Below are positions 9,364 through 20,500 of a stretch of 35,105 nt of DNA, piece by piece (within the stretch, counting starts at the first letter, position 1; every line of letters starts with the position of its first letter). The position numbers were made by a program, and so were the translations under genes. A model generated the notes under the pieces. That model did not search any database. It saw only the letters and a list, made by a program, of their open reading frames with translations, and had not been told where the DNA came from. Source of the DNA: Fragilaria crotonensis. Lineage: Eukaryota; Bacillariophyta; Fragilariophyceae; Fragilariales; Fragilariaceae. Location of the stretch: contig JAKSYS010000652.1 in assembly GCA_022925895.1 (NCBI GenBank), forward strand, positions 1 to 35,105, given 5' to 3'.

Positions 9364-10185
9364 ATGTCCACCATCCTCGATACCACCACCCCCACCACCA
9401 GCCTTTACAACACCTGCCGATTGACTGATCCAATCGATGCTACATTCAAGACGATTGCTCGCGCATTTCCCAAGGCCTTACCCAATAACGTCTTGGTGGA
9501 CCGGATCACTAAGACTTTGACGGAACACGGAATTGGTCGTGAAACAACATTGTTGACTACTGCCCTCTGTTGCGATGAACTCAATCGTGGTCTCGAACGC
9601 GATTTTGCCGCGCACTACGGATGCCACTTCTCCATGGGTGGTCTGGCTGGTTTCGCCTTTGGTGGGGTGACCAGTTTTGGAAGCATGGCAGCCCATATTC
9701 CTGAGGGCGGATCGTGCTTGATCATTTACGGACCCCATGTAGGGGTGGATTCGGCGGGGGTCGTTGGGAAAATTGGTCGTCGCGGTCGGAAGGATTCTAG
9801 CTCGTGTTGCGGAAGCGCTGCTGCCGCAGCCGCTTACGTGGCTTCCGTTCGGGCGGGTGCCGTGGAAGCCTGCATGCCCACGGACTGCATTGATATCCAG
9901 CAATACTTTGTTGGAAAGATGCTGCTGCAGCACGGAGAACGACTCGCAACGTCGCGAGATGCTGATGTGGAGCTGCCTTATGCTCTCTTCGATGAGCAAG
10001 TGAAGTTGATGCACAGTATTGTGGCGGAGGGTTGTGTTGAAGTTGGTATCAATGAAAAGATTATCTTGCTCGGTGGAATTCAAATTAACACTCCCGAAGG
10101 CTGTCCTGAGTTCTTCCTTCCGCTTTCATTCGAAATTCGTGATCACTTGGGACGGATGTGTAAGGATCTCTTGATGGATTCCTAA
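9364..10185 (+). CDS. Theta-type carbonic anhydrase (LCIB/C-like)
   Basis: A 273-residue protein from ATG 9364, the first in-frame ATG; the frame is open upstream but lacks an ATG. It shows the LCIB-family core: ALCCDELNR (Cys69/70, Asp71, Arg75), then GGLAGFAFGGVTSFGSMAAHIP, YGPHVGVD (His125), KIGRRGR and SSSCCGSA (Cys148/149). One Cys from the first motif, the His and one Cys from the last motif are the expected zinc ligands, and the Asp/Arg pair is typical of the active site. The family interconverts CO2 and bicarbonate and serves inorganic carbon uptake in diatoms and green algae. No obvious signal or bipartite plastid presequence is seen at this start, so the protein may be cytosolic or an upstream targeting exon may be missed. 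A candidate bZIP palindrome lies upstream. Confidence 0.9.
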   Translation: MSTILDTTTPTTSLYNTCRLTDPIDATFKTIARAFPKALPNNVLVDRITKTLTEHGIGRETTLLTTALCCDELNRGLERDFAAHYGCHFSMGGLAGFAFGGVTSFGSMAAHIPEGGSCLIIYGPHVGVDSAGVVGKIGRRGRKDSSSCCGSAAAAAAYVASVRAGAVEACMPTDCIDIQQYFVGKMLLQHGERLATSRDADVELPYALFDEQVKLMHSIVAEGCVEVGINEKIILLGGIQINTPEGCPEFFLPLSFEIRDHLGRMCKDLLMDS

Positions 10186-10396
10186 GATCAACATAGAACC
10201 TACATCCCTCGGGCCCGTCACCTGAAGCTTCAATGGGTGTTGGTAACGTTGCCTCATCGGCTGGTCAGTGGCACAGCCAACGTTAGCGCCTTAACTGTAT
10301 TACTACCATGAACTCGCTCGAAAAAATAAATACTACGCATATCTTTGTAAAGTGCAGCACTAGCCCCTCTTTTTCAATACGCCCCGAGATCCGACT

Positions 10397-11746
10397 CTAC
10401 TGGTCTTCGGTGTTGCCACCTGCATATCGATTTGCATATATTTGCAAAGCCCGATCGGCTGCATCCGCAGAATGTCTTGCGATCGGCATTTTACGGGCAA
10501 TGATGTGATTCCAAGGTGAATCTGCCGGGCTGGCACTCACCAAACGCGAATGTATCTCCTTGGTGTCTCCGGCAGTTGGTAGCAAGAGTGACGTCAATAA
10601 AGCAGATGGAATGTAGTCGGAACAAAACTCCACAAGAAAGGTTGCATCATCGGTCAGTCCATCGTGTCCCAGGGTCAGATACAGGACCATGGCAGCGGCA
10701 TCGTGCACAGGTTTGTCGTCTGGAGCTGTTGTCGGGAGCACCTTACTGGCCAAAGGGAGAAGTAAAGCAGGGCCTTGAACGAGCGGTTGTCGAACGACGG
10801 CGTTGACGAGAGCCACAAACAGAGATCGCAGGTTGCCTGCAAAGCGCAAACCGAACCCTTCTTCGAGTACATTTACCATCGTCAGTGCACAAGCAGCCTG
10901 CTCAATTACAATTGCAACGTCTGTCTTGTCCGCAACGAGGTCGAGGACCGACTCGAGGGTTTCTTCTCCCAAGGTGATCAAGTCTCGAAAGAATGACATA
11001 GTTTGATGCGGTGCATCATCTAAATCAGACTCTTGAGGAGCTTTCTCACGCCATTCTTCTATCGTTTCATGGTCCTCCTTGAGGCTGGCTAGGTGTCGGA
11101 GAAAGTGCACTAAGAAACATCGCATTGCGAACGGACCTCCTGCTGATGCGGTTGTTTTCAGGTCCCTGATACACCGAGTGGTCAAGAGAGATACTAACCA
11201 GAGATTATTGATAGTTGATAGAAATGGAAGAAGAGGGTGAATTTGCAGATGCTGATGCAAGAGTTGCATAAGTGACACCAACAATGGCGAGTAGGGTGCC
11301 GCGTTCTGCTTGAATAGTTCCTCCGAGACACGATCCAGCAAGACATCAACGTGGGTGTCTTGAAGTTCTGTGAGAAAAAGAAGATGCACAGCAATGACGC
11401 ATCCTTGTTCGTAGAGTTGTGTGACCTCTTGACCCATCCAGTCATGATGGTCCGATAGGATACGTATGTTCTCCTCGACTGTCACAATGTCCACCAAGAC
11501 ATGGGTTGCTTCTTGCAAGATTTCTTGATCTATGGAAGTAAATGGAGCTTGTTCGTGAAAGACAAATGACTCCATTTTCGAAAGACTGCGTTGAAGGCGC
11601 CGAACCGTCCGACGGTGTTCATGTCCATTGGAATTGCCACCACTGCTGGAAGATGCGCTGACGACGCTGGCGGTTCCAATACCTTCCGTTCGATGAGACA
11701 TGAACGCCTCAAAGGCTACTTCAACTTCATGCGCCAAAGCTTGCAT
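10397..11746 (-). CDS. Hypothetical helical protein, 449 residues
   Basis: I do not recognise this family. The frame is long, unbroken and convergent with the carbonic anhydrase gene (211 bp apart). The N-terminus carries a Ser/Gly/Asn-rich low-complexity stretch (about residues 27-45). The rest is Leu-rich and predicted mostly helical, with repeated amphipathic segments such as LLVSLMQLLHQHL and DLITLGEETLESVLDLV, compatible with an armadillo/HEAT-like solenoid. There are no transmembrane segments or catalytic motifs. The same frame stays open for about 110 bases upstream of ATG 11746 without another ATG, back to a stop near 11860, and reads plausibly as protein. A 5' exon may therefore be missing. 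Confidence 0.7.
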   Translation of the reverse strand: MQALAHEVEVAFEAFMSHRTEGIGTASVVSASSSSGGNSNGHEHRRTVRRLQRSLSKMESFVFHEQAPFTSIDQEILQEATHVLVDIVTVEENIRILSDHHDWMGQEVTQLYEQGCVIAVHLLFLTELQDTHVDVLLDRVSEELFKQNAAPYSPLLVSLMQLLHQHLQIHPLLPFLSTINNLWLVSLLTTRCIRDLKTTASAGGPFAMRCFLVHFLRHLASLKEDHETIEEWREKAPQESDLDDAPHQTMSFFRDLITLGEETLESVLDLVADKTDVAIVIEQAACALTMVNVLEEGFGLRFAGNLRSLFVALVNAVVRQPLVQGPALLLPLASKVLPTTAPDDKPVHDAAAMVLYLTLGHDGLTDDATFLVEFCSDYIPSALLTSLLLPTAGDTKEIHSRLVSASPADSPWNHIIARKMPIARHSADAADRALQIYANRYAGGNTEDQ

Positions 11747-12211
11747 CGTTTCCAGAGAGGAATCGGGATAGATGCAACAACCGACGCTGACTACAACCTT
11801 GCAATGCCGATCTCGATGATTGATGACTGTTTCAATGGAAGGATTCCAGAGATGTGAAATTCAAATCTCGCTACTCCCGATGTGCACATTCACGAAAAAA
11901 CTTCTATAGATCCGACGGATCATGGACAATGTTACCATTTACAGGAGTAGCTGATGGATGAGTCGTGCCAGGTCGTGACTCGTGCCTCGCAAGAACACAA
12001 CCCAAACGTCGCCTTATTCATCCTTTTCCCTCCCTACATATTCTTTGTACTTTGATATAATCCGAGGACTATTACACTCGGTACAATACGTAGTATGTTC
12101 ATTCACAGCGACTCGAAACGAGTTGGCCTCCAGGACCTACAGTAGTAGTCAATAAACTCACAGAGTCATATAGGCTAACAACATCATAATCTCTACTAGG
12201 ACGACCGAACT
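11747..12211. other. Intergenic gap between two minus-strand genes
   Basis: No gene is seen. It holds the presumed 3' end of the GOST-type gene and the promoter of the 449-residue protein. It is AT-rich, with a TTTGTACTTTGATATAATCC tract near 12043-12062. Part of the right edge of the downstream frame (11747-11860) could be coding if the gene has an upstream exon. Confidence 0.4.
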
Positions 12212-13786
12212 TTAGCTCGATTTCAAAGTGATCATCGTCTTCTCTTGTCGAAGTTCCACTTCCCTTTCAAATACCATTTCATCATCCTGCTTGCTCACTG
12301 CCAAATACAAATTCTCCGACATGGGGCGAAATTGGAGTCCCATGACTGCGTAGAAAACCAAGGTGGACAACTCGTTGAAGAAATAGCGCACCCAGGTGTG
12401 TCGGTAGTCCAGAGTGGTCGCAAAGAGATGCACAGCTATGCGTGTACAATAAATGTAAGCCACAACAATGATGTAGAAAGATCGAAAGCGCTTGAGCTTG
12501 TCCAAAGTCTTCTGTTTTTCGGCTCGATCAAGACCGTCCAGTGATTCAGCTGCTTCTTGCTCGTCGTCCTCGTCTCCAAGACTCTTTTCCAATGCGTCGA
12601 CTTGCCAAACAATCGGAATCAGGACAGCACAGCAGCATAATATATCCAGCAGGTGAAGGAAGGCGCTCCAATCATCATACGCGCTCTCTCCTTCCGCCTC
12701 GGAAGCCAACACCACAATGGCAATGTTATCGAGGACTTGCATCACCAAAACAACGAAGATGAGGCATTTCTCCCGATGGTTCAGAAACGGCTTGATAAAG
12801 CTCCAACCTGATCCAATGAGCAGCACCACCGTGAACAGAAAGATTGACTTGACAAAGGACATGCCGTAGTAGAGTGTGGACCAAAACTCGGCATGGCCAG
12901 TCATTCGAATAAAGTGGTATCGGATTGCTTCGAGCAGGGTCGTCACAGTCTTCACGACCAAAAGGAGCGACATGAGGTGATGAATGGCATAGATCACAGG
13001 TCGTTCTCCCGAGGAAGCAAAGCATCCCTCGCGCCCTTTTTGAATGCCACGGATGTTGAGTATCCAAATCACAGTGCAAAAGAGGTAGCTGACGAAAAAG
13101 TAGAAAAATATAATCGGCAATGGCATTTCGCCTGCCGTAAGATACGAGTCTAGTCCGAGTTGGTCCTTGTTCTTGTAGTGAAAGTCAATTTCAAAAGATG
13201 TTCGAATCTCTGCTTGTCGGGCCGCGAATGTTTTGCGGCAGACTTGAAACATCAGGAAGTAAAGACCCTCTTCGCCTTTCTTAAACCCGTACATTACGGA
13301 TGCGGATTTGGTTGCCCACGAAGAGTTTCTATAGCGAATGCGCAAGAAGATTCCATCGCTGGCAGCTGTCGTGATATCTCCAACATCACCGTAGTCTCCA
13401 TCGTCACTTTCAAAGATAGTATCTTCCTCTCGATTTAGAAAGGATTCAAAGATGCAATGACTAGAATTTGTCAAATACTCTTCTTCATATTTGGCAAACG
13501 CACTCTCCGACTCGAAGCGTTTGAGCAGGAATCCGGCATCAAGTGAACGTAGGATTTCTAGCTGTTTCTCGTCCATGTTCATCACAGCACCACGTTTTCT
13601 GTGCTTGTGACCTAGCTCAATTATGAAGTCGAAAACATCGAAACCGAAGCACCCTGAAGAGAGAAACCCATACGGAGTCCCGTTAGGAGCAATGAGCGTT
13701 CTTGCGTCTTGACTCACTACGAAATTATGCTGTAGTGCGGTCGAGAATGGCGCCAAAAGCGCGAGATTGAGCAAGAGAAGCTTCAT
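12212..13786 (-). CDS. GPR107/GOST-type seven-transmembrane protein
   Basis: 524 residues from ATG 13786. A clear signal peptide (MKLLLLNLALLAPFSTALQ) is followed by a luminal domain of about 200 residues with several Cys and N-glycosylation sequons (NSS near 107 and 164). Seven hydrophobic segments follow at about 222-245, 263-285, 303-325, 340-361, 373-395, 436-457 and 466-484. An acidic loop (404-420) and a charged cytosolic tail complete the chain. IGSGWSFIKPFL and QFRPMSENLYL match the lung seven-transmembrane (GPR107/108, TMEM87-related GOST) signatures. Family members reside in Golgi and endosomal membranes and act in trafficking of cargo to or from the Golgi; they are not classical GPCRs. 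The frame is unbroken and no intron is needed. Confidence 0.88.
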   Translation of the reverse strand: MKLLLLNLALLAPFSTALQHNFVVSQDARTLIAPNGTPYGFLSSGCFGFDVFDFIIELGHKHRKRGAVMNMDEKQLEILRSLDAGFLLKRFESESAFAKYEEEYLTNSSHCIFESFLNREEDTIFESDDGDYGDVGDITTAASDGIFLRIRYRNSSWATKSASVMYGFKKGEEGLYFLMFQVCRKTFAARQAEIRTSFEIDFHYKNKDQLGLDSYLTAGEMPLPIIFFYFFVSYLFCTVIWILNIRGIQKGREGCFASSGERPVIYAIHHLMSLLLVVKTVTTLLEAIRYHFIRMTGHAEFWSTLYYGMSFVKSIFLFTVVLLIGSGWSFIKPFLNHREKCLIFVVLVMQVLDNIAIVVLASEAEGESAYDDWSAFLHLLDILCCCAVLIPIVWQVDALEKSLGDEDDEQEAAESLDGLDRAEKQKTLDKLKRFRSFYIIVVAYIYCTRIAVHLFATTLDYRHTWVRYFFNELSTLVFYAVMGLQFRPMSENLYLAVSKQDDEMVFEREVELRQEKTMITLKSS

Positions 13787-14552
13787 TTTTGGGAAGGGGG
13801 AAAGGGGTTACTGTCGGCAGAGGAATGAGGAAACGAGCGTCATTGTAGTGACTCTTCAGGTCTGCCTGTATCGTTTTCTTCTGACTCTGACTACTGTACC
13901 GTACTTCCTGTACCCCGTACTGTAGTGTCGAGCAGTCGTAGCCTTGTACAGGACGACCTGGTACCAGTTACTGGTACTGTGTGGGGAGGCAGTGTGTGTC
14001 CCCTAATCGAGCCGATCCAGCTTTTCTAAAAAAATCGACTCCATAAATTGCAAATTAAAGTTACACATCAACTTTACCTACAAATCTCAGACTGCTCTTC
14101 TGAGGACAGAAATACCCTTCAGTGTACCAGTAGTAAGTAGAACTCAGTACTCCCGTACACTTCTGGAGGTGATGGCCGGCTCGATTAGGGGACATCTAGA
14201 CGGGCTCCCGCATACCTTGTACAGTACCAGGATACGCCCTCGTAATGGTACTGTACCTGGTACTGTAGTAGCTGGTACGCGTACTGGAGTACAGTACTCG
14301 GAGTACAACAAGGAAAAGGATCATCTATGGCATAGATATTTACTGTACTCCGTGCACTCCGTACTCTAACTAGTAGTAGGATCGTGCAACGGACACAATG
14401 GACAATGGACTACTTTACTTGTACAGTAGAGGAGACAGGTTTTGCCAACATGAATCTAAGGAGCCCACCATCCACCATTGCCAGCCTTGTTCATAGCACA
14501 ATGCCAGGGCATACTCTAGAAGTTCAGTACAGGTGAATCTACTTTACTCTAA
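13787..14552. other. Intergenic region with GTAC-rich DNA and inverted repeat
   Basis: There is no gene. GTAC-containing words (TACTGTACC, GGTACTGTGTG, GTACAGTACC and others) are dense at about 13890-13985 and 14135-14375. An 18-bp perfect inverted repeat (13997-14014 and 14177-14194) encloses a small AT-rich segment. Confidence 0.5.
13997..14194. mobile_element. Candidate 198-bp miniature inverted-repeat element
   Basis: TGTCCCCTAATCGAGCCG at 13997-14014 and its exact reverse complement at 14177-14194 bound an AT-rich, non-coding interior. Size and structure fit a MITE. No flanking target duplication is evident, so it could instead be a hairpin-forming regulatory or repeat remnant. Confidence 0.4.
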
Positions 14553-17500
14553 TTACAACAACGGCCTACCAGTCTTTCTCACCAAAAGCCAGTACTTGGC
14601 CCACCATCCACTTTCGTCGTAGCTCTTTTCCAGAAACCCAACGTGATAGCCAGGCATAGTTTCTGCAAAAGTTTCGCGACCTTTATGATCCGACAGATCG
14701 GTCACAAAGGCGTTTGTTTCAATCGACATAAACACATTGCCAGCCTGCAGGAGATTAGGTACGACTCCCCAGCCGAAGAAAATGATGACTCCGCCCGGAT
14801 GCAAGACTCCCTGCTCGGCGTCGAACTCCTTGGACGGTATTGAATAGCATGGCGAACCTCCCTCAACAAGCTTCGTTGATTTGATTTGAATATCGAATCC
14901 TGTTCCATTGATTATGCTCGCTACTATACACCGTCGAGAACTCAACCCAGAAAACACTTGACCCCACGAATTAATCAGTGACCAAGCTTCCTCATCCAAG
15001 GTCTTAAAGAACTCCGGGGAATGGCTACCCAATTTCTTGACCCTTGCGAAGCACTGCTCAATCACATCTATCTCGTCCTTGATGCTACTATGTAGCCGCT
15101 TTCGATTGTTGTTGGAACTTCCGAAAACGTGCTTCACTTGCCGGACCTTGATTCCGGGTATGTCGTGCCTGAAAATGTCCTCCAAGCCTGCATGAAGCGA
15201 CTTGTTATCACCCCCTGATACGGCGATTGCCCCATTGCCCATCTTGTTTGCTTGCATTGCTAGCAATTTGTGAAAGAGGGCGAACTGGGCGGAATCGTCT
15301 ACTTCGAAGACAAAGGACCTCAGCCCTGTTTGTCCGAACACAGTGATGCGCATTTTGTCATTGTCTTGCATTCCGAAGTGACTGATCTCCTCCCAGCTTA
15401 CACGCCACGGCTCTCGGTTCCTGTTGTCTAAAGCTAACAGATATCGGTCACTGGCGATAATCAAATGACTGGGTATATAAACATGTCCAATGTAAACGTC
15501 ATCAAGGCTCTCACCCCCGGTCACAATCTGCTGAGCTTTGGCAGCTCGATCGTCATAGGGAGTTATGCGAACATTGAAAGCCTTCTCCTTGCTGGCCCTT
15601 GGCAATGCTCGGCGCAATCGCTTCGGAATCTTAGGTATGATTTGCTTGTCACTCGTCGCATCCGAAACATGATTCATTACGAGGACTGCAGCATCGCCCA
15701 CTCCAACGACTGGTTTCACAATCGCTCCTACGAGTGCTTTGCCAACACCCTTGACGAAACCAAGCGGGCCATGTTTCGATGCATAGTGAGCTGGCTGCTC
15801 CCAGATGCCGTACGCTCCGGACCTGACGCCTCTACCAATGCTTGCACCAGCAAGATAGAGGGAGTCTCTGAAATCGCGATTTGTTTCGCCACGACTCATT
15901 GCATCTGTTAGCATCCGTTGGTGCGCCTTGCGTTCGTCAAGAAACTGGTCGTCCGCAGTGAGACCAGCTAGATTCGAATTTACAACTTCTGTCACGTTCG
16001 CAGCTCCCCGAACTACTCCAACGAAAACTCCTCGTGCAAGGCTTTGAGTGCCAGCCTCCAGTCCTTCAACAAACTGCGCGGGTCCGTGCACCAAACCATT
16101 GATTGGTTCGTAGAAAAAATCTCTGACACCAGTCCCGACGTTCGAAATGAAGTCGGCTGGAGCTCCAAGGATGGCAAGGCTGCCGAGGATGCCAAAGATC
16201 TGCTTCGTCAGCTGCGATGAGTAGTGTGTTCCCACGATTCGAGCCAATGCCTGGGGAGATTCAAAGACATGACCGACCACAAATGATGTGAATTTGAGTG
16301 GAGCATTCGCAATACTTGCCATCCCGCGTATGAATTGAAAAATCATCATTCCTTCCGCGCCTGGCGTCCATTCCATCCACTCTTGCGTAAACGTCAATCC
16401 TATCCTAACGGGATGCAAGTGCAGTTGTTCAATATATATGCGACCCCAATTCGCCGTTGATGCGATTGCGTCGACATCAGACGAAGTGCAGTCATTCCCT
16501 CGCCTATACACTTGCGACATTCTGCTTGTAATATCAACGATCCAATCTTTCGGATCCTGGTGTTGATCTTCCTGCACTTCTCCGAGAGGCTGAATAAAAC
16601 TGGCTATGTTTTCTGCAGTTCGTCGGTCGAGGTAAATTTCAATATCCAAGAGGCGAATGGCAACATACCGAAATGCCAGAGATGTACTTTGCGGTTGCAG
16701 TCGACGTACGGCTGACACGTGCAAAAGGGGTTCTGCGACATCGACCCTGGGACAAAACACAAGCACTGGATGTATGGACCTCTGGACATGGTTGTCCACT
16801 TGAAGTGACATCAAGGTCAACTCCATTTCGTGATAGCCCTCGTAGTTCTGAGCGAACATGAACACAAGACTATCTAACTGAGCTAGCAAAATTTCGCGAC
16901 CGTAGACCGACGATGATCCGTTGTCAATCACGCTGATTGAAATTGTTGGCAGATTGATACGAAGGCTAAAGGACACATTGTCATCATCGTCGATAGCATC
17001 AACACGGTCAGTGGGCGACGGAATACTGGTGCTCAACATTTCTTCATAATGTTTCCCACCCCGACGAAGTGTATTCATATTCTCCTGGTTGAGTGCTCTG
17101 CGACTGTGTCGACTACCCAGCTCAGTAAATTCGACGACCTTCGTTGAGTGCTGAGCTCCAATCTGGCACCGGATTTCGGTGCCGTCATCGAGAGGTAGGA
17201 TACTAAATGATCCCATGGCATCTATTTCGATGAATGCATTCTTCTTACGTTTGTCGAATCGACTAGAATTTCTTGATGCCCCTGTCCACTCAAGAATGTG
17301 AAGTTTCTCTGGATCGTCGAACCCGAAAAATACGTTCTCTCCGGGGCGAACTACCCAGACGAACTCTTCTTTTAGGTCGAAACCAAGAAACGCGCCAATA
17401 ATCTGACCAAAGCCAGATCCGCACTCAAACCCGTGATTGTGAAGGTCCTCCTCTCCGTTGTTGTTGTGCCCAGTGCAACCACCAAGAACTGAGTTGTTCC

Positions 17501-20500
17501 CTTCATCTTCGCCGACGTCGTCGTGCAGAGGTTGTCGACAAAGAATCGTGCGTGACGTGTTGTTGCGCAGAACATACAATGCATTTGACACCTCGTTTGT
17601 TGACCAAATGACCACCACGACCGCCGAAGACTGTTCCTTTGTCGCGAGACGAACTTCTGCCTGGACAACGATGGGGTGGTTCCCCTTGCTCGTCTCCAAC
17701 GGAAGTCTCATCGAGGTTATCCCTATCTTGTCGAGTTGAATGCAGCCGTTTGTCCAAAGGATTTCGCCCTTTGAACCAGAGACCGCTCGTCCTAGCCTGA
17801 TTCTCGGTGGCAAGGATTGTCTTTCCCAATGGAATGGAACACTTGATCGAGGTTGAATGCAAGTTTGAACCTTTTGCCATCCGTCTTGAGCGACGATAAG
17901 ATCCTCGTCCAACAAATTAACAATCTGGTACCTTGGAAATAAAGTGATCAACTTCGTTCTGCTGAATATCGATGGGCAAACGTTCACGCTCACAGCCAAT
18001 TCGAACCTTCGGTAACCATTGTATTCGTCGACAGAGAAAATCGTTTTGGGGATGACATTGGATATGTCCAACGGGGACACCCAACATGATTTTACAGATG
18101 TCTCTTTCTCGGTTCCTCTACCACTTGTTCCACATTCAATTGAGAGGGCGATTTTCTCTTTTCTTGAGAAGTAAAGGGTCATGCCGTCCTTTCCGATCGC
18201 CCATTGAACCCCAGGGCTTAATCTATCCTCTTTCACCATACCTCTGTTCGCCTCCGAGTGGGATCGTCGCGAGGTCTCGGCGTCTGGTGAAGCTCCAAGC
18301 ATGTCACTGAAACTATCGCAGAAACGGCATCCGAAACCTGTCTTATCCAAGATCCAATATTGAGCGTAAACTCGGAGCGTCGGACAATGACCCATCTCGA
18401 CACTTATGATGATGTTCAATGGGTCACCAGCGCCTCGTCTTTCGAAGAATACGATGCTCTTGAACTCATCTGCATAATCTGCATCACTTGAACCAGCATT
18501 CATGTGCCATTCCTCCTCTGTGTCCACAGGCTGCCATGTAAAAGAGCTGGATTTTCCATTGACAATTCTATGCCACGAAGACCAGTGGTAGCTGGGGAGA
18601 CGCAAAGAAATATGCGGCTTCAAACAGGGATTCACACCGACACCCTTTGCTTCGGCGCCAGCTTGAATAGCCAAATGCTCCTTGCAAGATACCTTCCTAC
18701 CTTTAGGCCCAATCACCCGGCGTACATCATCACGGGCATCGTCGTTAACTTCGCCGAGTTCGCACTCGAGCTGACATGGTAGGAGATTTACAATTTTGAG
18801 AACAGGTTCGACTCGTACATCAACAATGCCCTTGACACTCGTAATTTGAATCAAAAGATGAACGCTCCTATCAGTGTCGAGCCCCATGAATACCTCACTG
18901 CCATTAGCCCTTCTCACATTTATGACAGTTCGCACCAAAGCAGATGACGTATTGCCGGTTGGTACAATCATGATGCGCCGACTCATGGACATGTTTTTCT
19001 TCGTCATCGGAGGTTTGTTGGCACTCTTGTCCCTTGGTATTCCAAGCTGAATGAAAGTTGCAGTTGCAAATTGAATTGGGAATGGGAGACTATCACCGGC
19101 GTTCACGATCCCCAATCCAATTTCCTCCCAGGATGGACTCGACACGAACACCGACAGATCGGCTGAGGTGTTGTTATGCAGAGTAACATGGCTCTTCGCC
19201 GTGACAACATAGTTATCGTTGCTGTCGCGCACCGTTTCCCATACAAGAAAGAGCGGTCTCAGCGGGTCTGAAAGGGGTGGCGGTCGAATCGTGCGTGTTC
19301 TTGTCCAACGCCTTCTACGACAGGAATCACCACGTCTATAAAATCGACGTTGGCGATTGAAAGTCTCAAAATCTGCTTCGTATTCCCAACCATCGCAATC
19401 GGTTGTCTCGCCGTACACACCGCTGAGATCGACAGTCCAATCGTTAAGCCAGATCCAATTATTATCGGGGAGCATTACTCGTTCCCGAGCCATTCGAAGA
19501 ATGCATGTCATGTCAGTCCATTCTGGAGAATCATTCTTCAAGTACGGTGTTACCCAGTTACTATGCTGGGATGGTCGAGTTGTCGAAGTCTTCACTTTTT
19601 TTGGTAGACTGTAACTGTCGTTGTCGTCCTCACTATCTGAATGCCCTGTGCCAAGAATATCAACAAAGAGCGACTGATCTGGGTCTGCAATAATCTCATC
19701 GCCTGGCGACCACGTGCGAGACGACAGAAGATCGCGCCCTTTGGATAAACTATAACAGTCAGTTATGCTGGCTCGGAGCCTCTGATTTTGCATGCACCAC
19801 TCGACGACTGGCTCAGCATTGTAATACGCGTATTCCGATTGTGTGACACGTGAGTTTTCGCTGAACACTGTTTCTGGGCTGCATCGACCTGAAAATTGAG
19901 CCAAGACCGTTTCATTTCCGTCATTGGAGGCGGCCGGCAGCAGCCGATGCAGAATGGTCGATCTATCGCCCACCGCTGAAACTGGTAAATCTATGAGAGG
20001 TTCACGTTCTCCAACCTGACCTATTGCTGATTGCGCCAATCGCGCCTTCAACTTTGGTAGGACCCCTGAGAAAAGACCAGAATCTCGCCCTGAAAGGTGA
20101 TTTACGTCAAGTGAGACTTCGCATCCTGCTCCTATTGCAATATCGCCCAAATCCTCAGAGCTGAACCCATGCGCTTTGGGGTCTGAGGGCGAGACTTGCA
20201 TATCGAGACCGGTATAGTTCCTTAATAGTACAGTGTGCCCCTCCGTCGCCCGCCGGAGCCCGATTGTTGTCAAAGTCGTCGGATCAACGTGGACATCACG
20301 AAATGCCGCCCGGGTGTCCACGTCTGATTTGGCCTTCAAAATGGAAAAATCAATCTTAATGTAGTCCTTCAACATGACACTGGTCACATTCGTCGAGATA
20401 GCTTCTGTTGTTGTTACGTTTACAAGCTGCAGAGGAAAGAAATGAGAACGAGCATAGAATTAGGCGCACCGAAGCCTTGACTATCGCTTACCAGCTCGTC

